From contig JALHMT010000005.1 of assembly GCA_022843905.1 (NCBI GenBank), positions 62,001 to 126,000 of the forward strand: DNA of 64,000 nucleotides, given 5' to 3'. The notes beneath the pieces were generated by a model. The model was not told the DNA's origin. It did no database searches and saw only the letters and a list, made by a program, of their open reading frames with translations. This document shows positions 17,036 through 25,443 of the stretch, in pieces. A program made the translations under genes and the position numbers. Source of the DNA: Rubrivivax sp. GTDB lineage: Bacteria; Pseudomonadota; Gammaproteobacteria; Burkholderiales; Burkholderiaceae_C. How positions within the stretch are numbered: position 1 is the stretch's first letter; every line of letters begins with the position of its first letter.

Positions 17036-19249
17036 ATGTCCCGCATCCGCTCCCACCGTCGGTCTTCTTACGTCCGTTCGGCGCCGCGCCTGTCCCCATT
17101 GAGCGCTTGCCTGGCGGCCGCGTTGGGGGTGCCGCTGGGGGCGGCAGCGCAGCAGGCGCCGGCGGCCAACACCGGCGTCGAGACGGTCACCGTCACGGCC
17201 ACCAAGCGCACCGAAGCGCTGCAGGCCGTGCCGCTGTCGGTGAAGGCCATCACGGGTGACGAACTCGAGCGTCGCGGGGTGTCCAGCCTCGAAGAGGCCT
17301 TGCCTGGCGAGCCGAGCGTCGTGTTCAGCAAGGCGGGCACGCCGCTGTCGCGCAGCATCGCCATCCGCGGGGTTTCGGACGGTGCGGCCGTCGGCCTGAC
17401 GCAGTCCACCGTGGCCATGTACATTGACGACATCCCCACCAGCGTGGTGCAGGGCAACGGCAACATCGACCTGGGCCTGTTCGACATCGAGAACGTGCTC
17501 GTCATCCGTGGCCCGCGCTCCACGCTGTACGGCTCGGCCTCGCTGGGCGGCACCATCAAGATCACCACCCGCAACCCCAGCCTGAAGGCCATGGAGTCCT
17601 ACGCGCGTCTGGGCGTGTCGAAGACCAACGGCGCGGGCGACTGGAACAACGAAGCCGTGGCAGGCGTCTCGGTGCCGCTGGTGAAGGACGTCGTGGCCCT
17701 GGGGCTGACGGCCTACCGCACCGAGCAGGCGGGCGTGATCGATGCCGGTGCCCTGGGCAAGGACGTCGACAAGGTGGTCACCAGCGGTGCGCGCATCGCC
17801 CTGTTCGCGCAGCCGACGTCGCGCCTCAGCGTGAGCGGCCGCCTCTACGTGCAGGACCTGAAGCAGGACTCATCGTCGGTCTACGACGTCGGCACCGATC
17901 TGCAGATCGGCAGCAAGGCCGTGCTCGAGCCGCAAAGCGACAAGCTGCAGGCCGCCAACCTGTCGGTCACCTACAAGATGCCGGGCTTCGACATCGTGTC
18001 GGCCAGTTCGTACTTCGACAAGAAGGCGCGCTATGTCAGTGATCTGACGGGTTCCTTCGGGCCGTTCAATGCCGCCTTTGGGTTGCCCGCCGATACGAAG
18101 TGGGTGCTTTTCGGAGGGTTCGACTCCAAGGTGGTGGCCCAAGAACTGCGCCTTGTGTCGTCCGAAGTGAAGAACGGGATCACCTGGTCGGCCGGAGCCT
18201 TCTGGTCGAACGAAAAGACTTCGAACTTCGGTGACACGCCCGTGGCCTTCCTGGGCAACGCGTTCGGCAGCAACACTGCCGTCGACCGCACCCAGACAGC
18301 TTTGTTCGGCGAGCTTGGGTACAAGTTCGCCAACGGCATGGCCGTGAATGCGGGCCTGCGACGCACCAGCTACGAGAGCGACGACCAGGTCAACCTGACG
18401 CAGTTCGGCGCCACCACGGTAAACAACGCCGTCATCAAGGAAACGCCGATCACGCCCCACGCGTCGCTGAGCTGGAGCGACACGCGCAGCACCTACTACG
18501 TGCAGGCCTCCAAGGGCTTCCGGCTGGGCAAGACCAACTTCCCGCTGGCCATTCCGCCCGGTGTCACCTTCGTCGTGCCACCTTTCGCCACCTCGGACAG
18601 CCTGTGGACCTATGAAGCCGGCGCCAAGCTTTCGCTGGCCGACAACCGCATCAACCTGAACGCCGCGGTCTACAGCACGAAGTGGAAGAACCCGCAGCTG
18701 ACCCTGGCCTCCCCGCCCGCGGTGGGAGGCTTCACCTATGTCGATTCACTGGGCCGCCTGAATCCTGGGGCTTCGGTGGACGTGCAGGGCTTCGAGGTTG
18801 AACTGGTGGCGCGGCCCACGGCCGCGCTGCGGCTGGCAGCCGGTGTCGGCTACACCGACAGCACCTTCAGCCGCGATGTGGTGGGGCTGGACGCCTTTGG
18901 CGGCGTCACCCCCGGCGGCACGCGCAGCGCGGGCATTCCGCGCGTCACGGCCAATGCCTCCGTGCGCTATGACTTCTCCATCGCGGGCAGGCCTTCCAAC
19001 GTCGGATTCAATCTGCAGCACGTGGGCGGCTACCAGAGCAGCTACACGCCGGCCACCCGGCGAACGCTGGGCGACTACACCGCCATGGACCTGCGCTTGG
19101 GCATGGACATCGGCGAGCTGACGCTGACGGCCTTCGTCAACAACCTGACCGACGAGCGGCCGCTGCTGTCGTCCACCGTGTTCGGGCCTGAGACCGTGTC
19201 CACGATGCGGCCGCGCACCATCGGCGTGGTGGGTACGTACAGGTTCTGA
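17036..19249 (+). CDS. TonB-dependent outer-membrane receptor
   Basis: A 737-residue precursor with an N-terminal signal sequence ending near AAAQQ. A TonB-box-like stretch VETVTVTATKR comes next. The plug domain follows (PLSVKAITGDEL..., IAIRGVSDG, YIDDIPT, IRGPRSTLYGSASLGGTIKI), then a long beta barrel ending in YRF with the terminal Phe needed for BAM recognition. The start at 17036 has GAGGAG 7 bases upstream. Its pairing with an MFS permease and hydrolases suggests uptake of an organic substrate rather than only iron, but siderophore transport is possible given the IroE-like esterase in the cluster. Confidence 0.92.
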   Translation: MSRIRSHRRSSYVRSAPRLSPLSACLAAALGVPLGAAAQQAPAANTGVETVTVTATKRTEALQAVPLSVKAITGDELERRGVSSLEEALPGEPSVVFSKAGTPLSRSIAIRGVSDGAAVGLTQSTVAMYIDDIPTSVVQGNGNIDLGLFDIENVLVIRGPRSTLYGSASLGGTIKITTRNPSLKAMESYARLGVSKTNGAGDWNNEAVAGVSVPLVKDVVALGLTAYRTEQAGVIDAGALGKDVDKVVTSGARIALFAQPTSRLSVSGRLYVQDLKQDSSSVYDVGTDLQIGSKAVLEPQSDKLQAANLSVTYKMPGFDIVSASSYFDKKARYVSDLTGSFGPFNAAFGLPADTKWVLFGGFDSKVVAQELRLVSSEVKNGITWSAGAFWSNEKTSNFGDTPVAFLGNAFGSNTAVDRTQTALFGELGYKFANGMAVNAGLRRTSYESDDQVNLTQFGATTVNNAVIKETPITPHASLSWSDTRSTYYVQASKGFRLGKTNFPLAIPPGVTFVVPPFATSDSLWTYEAGAKLSLADNRINLNAAVYSTKWKNPQLTLASPPAVGGFTYVDSLGRLNPGASVDVQGFEVELVARPTAALRLAAGVGYTDSTFSRDVVGLDAFGGVTPGGTRSAGIPRVTANASVRYDFSIAGRPSNVGFNLQHVGGYQSSYTPATRRTLGDYTAMDLRLGMDIGELTLTAFVNNLTDERPLLSSTVFGPETVSTMRPRTIGVVGTYRF

Positions 19250-19302
19250 AGCCGCAGGCGGTCGGGGAAGGCATGCGGGCGGCACGGCTTAGCATGCGGG
19301 TG

Positions 19303-19980
19303 ATGAGCGACCACGACCGCCCCGAACCCGCCGACGACGAAGCCGACGACGGCCACCCCCGCGTGAGCCACCTGCGCCACACCCTGGCGCGGCGGCTGCG
19401 CACCCACCGCATGCACCAGCAGATGACGGCCTCGGCGCTGGCGCAGACGGTAGGCATCAGCAAGGCCATGCTGTCGAAGATCGAGAGCGCCGAGCGCATG
19501 CCCTCGGTGCCGGTGCTGCTGGCGCTGGCGGAAGGGCTGGGCATCGGCCTTGCCGACCTGTTCGGCGGGCCGGCGGCGTCGATGGAGCCGGAATTCGTGG
19601 CGCGCGGGCAGGAGCCGGTGCTGCCCGGTGGCGATCCGCACGACGGCATCCAGATCACGCTGCTGGGAACGATGGAGCTGCCCGGCATCCAGATCAGGCT
19701 GGTGCGGATGCGGGCGGAGCCCGGGTGCACGTTTCCCAAGCCCGTGCAGTTCGACGGCTTCTGGATCGACCACGTCATCCGCGGCGAACTGGTGATGCAG
19801 ATCGGCGAGCGCCGCTACCACCTGCGGCCGGGCGATTCGCTCACCTACCGCGGGGAGGTGCCGCACGAGATCGTCGACATGCCCAGCGGGCCGCTGGAGG
19901 TGCTGGCGGTGGAAGGCTGGCTCACCTCGGCGGGCATGAACCCTGGGCAGGTGGGCAAGGGCACGCGCGGCATTCCTTGA
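19303..19980 (+). CDS. XRE-family transcriptional regulator with cupin domain
   Basis: About 225 residues: an N-terminal helix-turn-helix (LRTHRMHQQMTASALAQTVGISKAMLSKIESAERMPS, about residues 30-65) followed by a C-terminal cupin_2 barrel (FWIDHVIRGELVMQIGERRYHLRPGDSLTYRGEVPHEI). Such proteins repress catabolic operons and release DNA when the cupin binds a small ligand. It lies 53 bases after the TonB receptor, in the same direction, and is the only regulator gene inside the cluster, so it probably controls it. Starts at 19273, 19294 or 19303 are possible; none has a strong ribosome-binding site. Confidence 0.85.
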   Translation: MSDHDRPEPADDEADDGHPRVSHLRHTLARRLRTHRMHQQMTASALAQTVGISKAMLSKIESAERMPSVPVLLALAEGLGIGLADLFGGPAASMEPEFVARGQEPVLPGGDPHDGIQITLLGTMELPGIQIRLVRMRAEPGCTFPKPVQFDGFWIDHVIRGELVMQIGERRYHLRPGDSLTYRGEVPHEIVDMPSGPLEVLAVEGWLTSAGMNPGQVGKGTRGIP

Positions 19981-20011
19981 GGTTCTGCTGCCTGGGTGCT
20001 GTCGCCTGTTG

Positions 20012-20033
20012 GCCCTGGCTTGCGCAAGCCCAG
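20012..20033. terminator. Imperfect hairpin between convergent regulator and kbl-type genes
   Basis: CTGGCTTGC/GCAAGCCCAG forms a stem with one bulge and almost no loop between the two convergent stops. There is no T-run, so a terminator role is only suggested by position. Confidence 0.3.
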
Positions 20034-20044
20034 GCCGTTGCCCT

Positions 20045-21223
20045 TCAGCCCGCCGCGGCAAACGCCGCCACGGCCTCGTCGAGATCAGCGTCGGTGTGCG
20101 CCGCACTCAGCTGGGTGCGGATGCGCGCCCGGCCCCGCGGCACCACCGGGTAGGAAAACGCCACCGCGTGCACGCCGGCGTGGTGCAGCTGCTGCGCCAG
20201 CGCCTTGGCCGCATGCTCGTCGCCCAGCAGCACCGGCACGATGGGGTGGCCGCTGCCGATGAGGGTGTGGCCCTGCGCCTGCAGCGCGGCACGGAAGCGG
20301 GCCGCGTGCGCCTGCACGCGACGCACGGCGGCGTCCGAGCGCTCCAGCAGATCGAGTGCGGCCAGCGCCGCGCCCACCAGCGGCGGCGCCAGCGTGTTCG
20401 AGAACAGGTAGGGCCGCGAGCGCTGGCGCAGCAGCTCGGCCACGGGCCGGCTGCAGGCGGTGAAGCCGCCCGAGGCCCCGCCCAGCGCCTTGCCGAAGGT
20501 GCCGGTGACGAGGTCGACACGGCCGAAGACGCCGCAGTGCGCCGCCGTGCCGCGGCCGTGCGGGCCGATCACGCCGGTGGCGTGGCAGTCGTCCACGCCC
20601 AGCAGCGCGCCGTGCTCGTCGCACAGGCGGCGCATCTCGGCCAGCTGCGCGATGCGCCCGTCCATCGAGAACACGCCGTCGGTGAACACCAGCACCGTGC
20701 GCGCGCCGCCGGCGCGGGCTTCCTGCAGGCAGCGCCGCAGGTCGTCCATGTCGTCGTGGCGGTAGCGCCAGCGGCGCGCCTTGCACAGGCGGATGCCGTC
20801 GATGATGGAGGCGTGGTTCAGCTCGTCGCTGATCACCGCGTCGGCCTCGTCCAGCAGCGGCTCGAACAGGCCGCCGTTGGCGTCGAAGGCGGCGGCGTAG
20901 AGCACGGCGTCTTCGGTGCCCACGAAGGCGGCGATGCGCGCCTCGAGCTGCTTGTGCAGGTCCTGCGTGCCGCAGATGAAGCGCACCGAGGCCAGGCCCA
21001 GACCGTGGCTGCGCAGCGCGGCCGCGGCCGCGTCTAGCAGGCGCGCGTCGCTGGCCAGACCCAGGTAGTTGTTGGAGCACAGGTTGATGAGCTCGCGCCC
21101 ATCGGCCAGGCGGATGCGCGCGCCCTGCATGCCGGTGATGACCTGCTCGCCCTTGTAGGCGCCGGCATCGCGCAGGCCCTGCAGTTCGGCCGCGATGCGG
21201 GCGGCGAAGGCAGGGTCGGTCAT
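20045..21223 (-). CDS. kbl: 2-amino-3-ketobutyrate CoA ligase (glycine C-acetyltransferase) or related alpha-oxoamine synthase
   Basis: This 392-residue fold-type I PLP enzyme is close to E. coli Kbl in length and motifs: NNYLGLA, DELNHASIIDGIRL (His136), DDCHATGVIGPHGRG and the PLP lysine K245 in GTFGKALGG. Kbl cleaves 2-amino-3-ketobutyrate with CoA to glycine and acetyl-CoA. The usual partner threonine dehydrogenase (tdh) is absent. Instead the gene ends the amidohydrolase/VOC block, so it may cleave or form a different alpha-amino ketone linked to the cluster substrate. The start at 21223 has AGGAA upstream and lies 34 bases after the VOC gene. Confidence 0.85.
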   Translation of the reverse strand: MTDPAFAARIAAELQGLRDAGAYKGEQVITGMQGARIRLADGRELINLCSNNYLGLASDARLLDAAAAALRSHGLGLASVRFICGTQDLHKQLEARIAAFVGTEDAVLYAAAFDANGGLFEPLLDEADAVISDELNHASIIDGIRLCKARRWRYRHDDMDDLRRCLQEARAGGARTVLVFTDGVFSMDGRIAQLAEMRRLCDEHGALLGVDDCHATGVIGPHGRGTAAHCGVFGRVDLVTGTFGKALGGASGGFTACSRPVAELLRQRSRPYLFSNTLAPPLVGAALAALDLLERSDAAVRRVQAHAARFRAALQAQGHTLIGSGHPIVPVLLGDEHAAKALAQQLHHAGVHAVAFSYPVVPRGRARIRTQLSAAHTDADLDEAVAAFAAAG

Positions 21224-21257
21224 CGCGGGTTCCTGCCGGGTGGCGCCGTGCCCCCGT

Positions 21258-22115
21258 TCACGCGGCCTCGAACACCGTGACCACGCCGCAGGCCTGGGCG
21301 GCCGGCACCACGAGCGCGCCACCCACGGCCGCCACGGCCAGCCCCGCGCCGCGCAGGTACTGCTCGCAGGGCGCGATCGAGCCCACGCGGTAGTGCAGCG
21401 CCAGCGGCAGCGCACCCAGGCCGGCCAGGCCCTGAACTGGCATGGCTGCGCCATAGCGGGCCCGTGCGGCGGCCGGCGTGATGACCTCGCTGACCTCGCC
21501 ACGCGGGCCGAGGAAGCGGAAGCCGTCCACCGTGCGGTCGGTCTCGGCGCGGCCGTACAGGCTGCGGAAGTAGGGCAGGTCCAGCGCCGGGTCTTCCGAC
21601 TGGAATACGCAGCGGATCACCTGCTGCGCGCCGTTGGCGTGGCGGACGTGGCCGTCGACGAAGATCGTCTCGGGCCGGGCGTGGTGCGAGACGAAGAGCG
21701 AGAGGTAGCGGTGCTGCTCGCGCCAGCAGTACATGCACGAGCTCTGCGTCTCGTCCTCGCGCCCGTCAGGGTGCACCATGCGACGCCGCGCGTTGGTGAT
21801 GCCGCCAGGGTTCAGGCCGGCGGCCCGCAGGCGCGCCTGGTCGTCCAGCAGGCTGGCACTGTCCAGGCTGACATGGCACAGCCCGGGCCCGGCCTGCAGG
21901 CGCGGGCGGTAGGCGTCCTGGAACTCGGCCGGCGCCTGGTCGAGCGTGAACAGCTCCAGGTAGGTGTAGTGCAGGTGGATCACCGCGTTCTTCGAACCGA
22001 CGCTCAGGTGCCGCGCGATCGGCCGTACGTGGAAGCCCAGGCGCTCGTAGTCGGCCACGGCCGGTTCCAGCGGCTCGACGAGGATGACGAAGTGGTCGAG
22101 GGTCTTGGGTGACAT
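21258..22115 (-). CDS. VOC-family glyoxalase-like protein (copy 2)
   Basis: This 285-residue protein starts LDHFVILVEPLEPAVADYERLGFHV. It resembles the 11514-12413 product in architecture, with a PDGREDETQSSCMYCWREQHRYLSLF segment corresponding to the other's DGSLDATASSSMLNWR...STLFYSF. Like that gene it directly follows a CCPxH amidohydrolase gene, here with a 20-base gap. A GGAG ribosome-binding site supports the start at 22115. The catalytic role is unknown; His and Glu at expected VOC metal positions are present but cannot be assigned with certainty. Confidence 0.75.
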   Translation of the reverse strand: MSPKTLDHFVILVEPLEPAVADYERLGFHVRPIARHLSVGSKNAVIHLHYTYLELFTLDQAPAEFQDAYRPRLQAGPGLCHVSLDSASLLDDQARLRAAGLNPGGITNARRRMVHPDGREDETQSSCMYCWREQHRYLSLFVSHHARPETIFVDGHVRHANGAQQVIRCVFQSEDPALDLPYFRSLYGRAETDRTVDGFRFLGPRGEVSEVITPAAARARYGAAMPVQGLAGLGALPLALHYRVGSIAPCEQYLRGAGLAVAAVGGALVVPAAQACGVVTVFEAA

Positions 22116-22135
22116 GTCGCTCCTTCGGGTTCTGG

Positions 22136-23752
22136 TCACGCCGCGGTCTCCGGGTGCTTCGGCACCGGCATCGCGTCGTACAGCGCCCGCACGCGGTCCA
22201 GGCCTCGGTCGATGCCGTCGCGCGTGAGCAGCGCATCACCCATCAGCACGGCTTCGACCTGGCGCGTGGCGGCGATGTCGTGCAGTGGATTCCCGCGCAG
22301 CAGCAGCAGTTCGGCGCGCTGGCCGGGCTCGACGGTGCCGGACTCGGCATCGTTCATGTGCGCGGCCGCGTTGACGGTGGCGGCGCGCAGCGCATCCAGC
22401 GGGCTCAGGCCCACGTCCTGCACCAGCACCTGCAGTTCGTCGTGCGCGCTGTGGTTGCCGGCGGCGTTGCTGCTGGGGATGTCGGTGCCGGTGACCAGCC
22501 GCACGCCCTCGGCCTGCAGCGCGCGCAGCATGTTCAGCGTGTGGGCGATGCAGTCGCGGCCCTGGTACTGCATCTGCGGGTCCTGTCCGAAGGCCTTGAG
22601 GAAGGGCGAAGCCGGGTGCATCAGCCAGCGCAGCACGGGGTCGAGCAGGTCGTGCAGCGGGTAGGCCTCGGGGCCGACCTGGCCGATGTCGTACTCGAAG
22701 GCGCGCGAGACGCAGAAAGTCGTCTGCACCGTCACGCCCAGTTCGGCGCACAGCTTCGCGCGCCGCTGCAGCAGGCCCAGGTTGGCGCGGCTCTCGGGCG
22801 GGTCGTTGTAGAACAGCTCGAAGGTGTGGGCCACGCCGCGCTGGCCGCGCAGCAGCGCCTCTTCCACGCGCACCTCGGCCGGGATGTGGCCGGTGCGCTC
22901 CACGCCCAGCGCATTGCACTCGGCGCTGAAGGCCACATAGGCCTCGTAGGGCATGCGGGTGTAGGGCTTGGCGAAGTCGTAGCCGGCCTCCTGCACCATG
23001 CGCGCGGCGGTGCGGCCGCCGGCGGCGTCGCTCACCTGCCAGGTGATGGTGGGCGACCAGACGGCCGGGTAGCCGTCGATCACCGGCGAGGCCACGCGCA
23101 TGCGCGGCCCGCGCAGTCGGCCGCTGCGCAGCGATTCGCGCAGCGCCAGGTACTCGGGCGTGCCGGCCATCACCTGGATGCGCGTGATGCCGCCAGCCAG
23201 GTACAGGAACATCTGCAGGTCGTAGGGCAGCGTCATCACGTCGGCGCTGACGCCCAGCATGGTGCCCCACATCTGTGCCGAGGTGGTCGTGCCCGGGTGC
23301 GTGTGCATGTCGGCCAGGCCGGGCAGCAGTGTCAGTCCGTTGGCGTCGATGCGCAGCGCGCCTTCGGGCACGGCGGCACCCGTGGCCTGCACGGCCAGGA
23401 TGCGGCCGTCGCGCACCAGCACGTCGTGCGCCGGCAGCGCCTTGGCGCCGCGCATCGGGAGGACCGTGGCGCCCTGGATCACCAGCAGCCGGCCCGGCGC
23501 CACGGTGTCGTAGAGGTCGCGCGTGGCCTCGTCGCCGCGCGTGGCGAAGGGCGAGAGCGTGTGCACGGTGCCGTCGACGAAGCTGGGCACGGGGCCGGCG
23601 GGCGCGGCGGTCTCGGGGGTCTCCGTGGTGGCCCCCATGCCCATAGGCAGCGCCCAGGCCATGTGCATCGGGCAGCAGAAACCGCGCCAGCGGCCGGGGC
23701 GCTGCAGCAGAGCGGGCGGGTTGGGCGGGGTGGGCAGGCGGGTGGGGTGCAT
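22136..23752 (-). CDS. Amidohydrolase-superfamily protein with N-terminal CCPxH motif (copy 2)
   Basis: This 538-residue paralogue of the 12410-14062 protein has metal site DMHTHPG, a GHIPAEV/VAHTFELFYND region and GTDIPSSN, with the C-terminal sandwich ELLLLRGNPLHDI. The N-terminal extension contains WRGFCCPMHM (C26, C27, H30), aligned with the same motif in copy 1, so both starts are probably right. A GGGAG precedes the start. The 70-base gap to the third amidohydrolase gene upstream and the 20-base gap to the VOC gene downstream suggest one operon. It probably hydrolyses an amide, ring or lactone; substrate unknown. Confidence 0.82.
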   Translation of the reverse strand: MHPTRLPTPPNPPALLQRPGRWRGFCCPMHMAWALPMGMGATTETPETAAPAGPVPSFVDGTVHTLSPFATRGDEATRDLYDTVAPGRLLVIQGATVLPMRGAKALPAHDVLVRDGRILAVQATGAAVPEGALRIDANGLTLLPGLADMHTHPGTTTSAQMWGTMLGVSADVMTLPYDLQMFLYLAGGITRIQVMAGTPEYLALRESLRSGRLRGPRMRVASPVIDGYPAVWSPTITWQVSDAAGGRTAARMVQEAGYDFAKPYTRMPYEAYVAFSAECNALGVERTGHIPAEVRVEEALLRGQRGVAHTFELFYNDPPESRANLGLLQRRAKLCAELGVTVQTTFCVSRAFEYDIGQVGPEAYPLHDLLDPVLRWLMHPASPFLKAFGQDPQMQYQGRDCIAHTLNMLRALQAEGVRLVTGTDIPSSNAAGNHSAHDELQVLVQDVGLSPLDALRAATVNAAAHMNDAESGTVEPGQRAELLLLRGNPLHDIAATRQVEAVLMGDALLTRDGIDRGLDRVRALYDAMPVPKHPETAA

Positions 23753-23822
23753 GGAGGTCTCCCTGGAAGAAGCAGCGAAGGGGTCGAAGCGGAGCAGGCG
23801 GCGGCTCGGCTGGGGCGGCGCG

Positions 23823-25154
23823 TCAGGCTGCGCTGGCGGCCATGGCCCGGGCCAGTTCGTCGGCCGGGTGCCACACACCGGCGGCCACCACGCCCACCGG
23901 CTGGCGCAGCGCCTTCAGACTGGCGGTGGGGTCGGCGCGCAGCACCAGCACGTCGGCCTGCAAGCCCGTGGCCAGCGTGCCGAGTTCGCCCTGCAGACCC
24001 AGAAAACGCGCCGCGTCCACCGTGGCCGCGCGCAGCGCCCGGCGGGGCGTGAGGCCGGCCTCGACGTACAGGTCGAGCTCCTGCAGCAGCGACTCGCCGG
24101 GCAACAGCCCGCAGCCGGGGCAGTCACTGCCGGCCATCAGCGGCGCGCCGGCGCGGTCCAGCGCCGAGAGCAGCTCGTAGCGGCGGTAGCGGCCGGACTC
24201 GATGGCCTGCAGGAACTCGGGCTTGAACACCGAGCGTGTGGTGTCGGCGTGCAGTTCCTCGTATAGCCACGTCGGCAGCCAGTGCGGGCGGGGCGGTGGC
24301 TCTGCGGGCGGCGGCGTGGTGATGGCCTGCTCGATCACCAGCGTGGGCACGTTCCAGGTGCCGGCCTCGGCCGTGCGCTCGGCCACCTCACGGATGCGGG
24401 CCGGCGTGGTGTGCAACCAGCCGACGAAGCGCGCGCCGTCGGGCGCGGTCCGGGTGTCGAGCGCGAAGTCGTAGGAGCGGAAGTGCTCGATGGAGTCCTG
24501 CCGGGCCGCCAGCGCGCCGGCCAGGCCCTTGGCGTAGGCCACGTGGCCCACCATCGGCAGGCCCAGCTCGCGGCAGGTGGCGGCGATGGCGTCGTAGACC
24601 TCGGCGTCGATGTCGTTGTAGACCTTGATGGCGTCATAGCCGGCGCGGTGCTGCGCCACGACGGCGGCGCGCGCCTCTTCCGGCGTGCGCACCAGCTGCC
24701 CGAAGCTGGCCAGCGCCGCGAAGGTGAAGCGCGTTTCCAGGACGGGCCCGGTGGTGTGGATGCGCGGCCCGGCCACCCGGCCTTCGCGCACGGCCTGGCG
24801 CAGTTGCAGGTGCCAGGGCGTGCCGGCCATGTTGCGCACGGTGGTCACGCCGTGCAGCAGGTAGACCTGCAGCACCTGCGCGCTGCGGGCCAGCGCGGTG
24901 GCTTCGTCGGGGGCAAAGCCTTCGTCCGTGCCCACGCCCATGGGCGTGAGGTGCACGTGCATGTCTGCCAGGCCGGGCATGAGGTGCCAGCCGGTGGCGT
25001 CGATGCGCTGCGCGTCGGCCGGCGCCGGCAGTGCTGCGGTGGGGCCCAGGGCCTGGATGCGGCCGTCGCGCACGAGCAGGGTGTGGTCGGGCAGCCGTTC
25101 GTCGCCGGCCATGGTGTGGACGGTCGCGTGTTCGAAGGCGAGGGCGGTGGACAT
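23823..25154 (-). CDS. Amidohydrolase-superfamily protein (imidazolonepropionase-like, third of the cluster)
   Basis: About 443 residues with DMHVHLT, YDAIKVYND (probable carboxylated-lysine position), GHVAYAKG, IEHFRSYDF and GSDCPGCG. These are the metal and catalytic positions of the prolidase/imidazolonepropionase-like amidohydrolases. Unlike the other two it lacks the long N-terminal CCPxH extension. It is the first gene of the 25.2-20.0 kb block. The promoter region contains the perfect TTGACT-N3-AGTCAA palindrome 45 bases upstream. The start could be 25154 or 25163; neither has a good ribosome-binding site. Confidence 0.82.
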   Translation of the reverse strand: MSTALAFEHATVHTMAGDERLPDHTLLVRDGRIQALGPTAALPAPADAQRIDATGWHLMPGLADMHVHLTPMGVGTDEGFAPDEATALARSAQVLQVYLLHGVTTVRNMAGTPWHLQLRQAVREGRVAGPRIHTTGPVLETRFTFAALASFGQLVRTPEEARAAVVAQHRAGYDAIKVYNDIDAEVYDAIAATCRELGLPMVGHVAYAKGLAGALAARQDSIEHFRSYDFALDTRTAPDGARFVGWLHTTPARIREVAERTAEAGTWNVPTLVIEQAITTPPPAEPPPRPHWLPTWLYEELHADTTRSVFKPEFLQAIESGRYRRYELLSALDRAGAPLMAGSDCPGCGLLPGESLLQELDLYVEAGLTPRRALRAATVDAARFLGLQGELGTLATGLQADVLVLRADPTASLKALRQPVGVVAAGVWHPADELARAMAASAA

Positions 25155-25198
25155 GCGGCACACGGGTCACGGAATCGAGAAGCGAAGGGTAGCAAGGA

Positions 25199-25213
25199 TT
25201 GACTTTTAGTCAA
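25199..25213. promoter_or_regulatory. Palindromic operator candidate TTGAC-TTTTA-GTCAA
   Basis: A perfect inverted repeat (6-bp arms TTGACT/AGTCAA, 3-bp centre) lies 45 bases upstream of the third amidohydrolase start. On the minus strand its TTGACT would serve as a -35 element, with TACCCT as -10 at 16 bases spacing, so a bound repressor would block the promoter. Confidence 0.5.
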
Positions 25214-25351
25214 GTTTTGGTGCGGCTGGTCGTCTCTCGATGCGTCACGGAGATCGCGTCGATCGTCAGTTCGTCTAGGTAGATCTCTGAACCGATGTCG
25301 CAGGCGCCTGCCAACGGCGACGCCACGACCACCGGGTGCTGCTGGAGTGCA

Positions 25352-25366
25352 TTGACTTGGAGTGAA
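25352..25366. promoter_or_regulatory. Related TTGAC-TTGGA-GTGAA site upstream of the third VOC gene
   Basis: It lies about 80 bases upstream of the plus-strand VOC gene and shares the TTGAC-N5-GTnAA pattern with sites at 16902 and 25199, although one arm position differs. The sequence also resembles the left half of a MerR-type promoter (TTGAC with a TTGGAGTG core), so it may belong to a different regulator. The remaining 25155-25443 intergenic DNA shows no supported gene. Confidence 0.3.
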
Positions 25367-25443
25367 TATCTGTGTCAGTCTTGCCTGACCGCGCTGCACC
25401 GCAGCCTGCTCAGCCTCTCCAGCCCCCAGCGAGCCCGACCGCC

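Noticed and set aside
20045..21223. Alternative assignment of the Kbl-type enzyme as BioF or 5-aminolevulinate synthase
   Set aside because: Motifs and length follow Kbl more closely, and there are no biotin or haem genes nearby, though a novel oxoamine role remains open.
25217..25350. Short minus-strand frame in the divergent region reading VVVASPLAGACDIGSEIYLDELTID
   Set aside because: It looks protein-like, but a stop lies just upstream, no start is evident and I cannot match a family; left as unassigned intergenic DNA.
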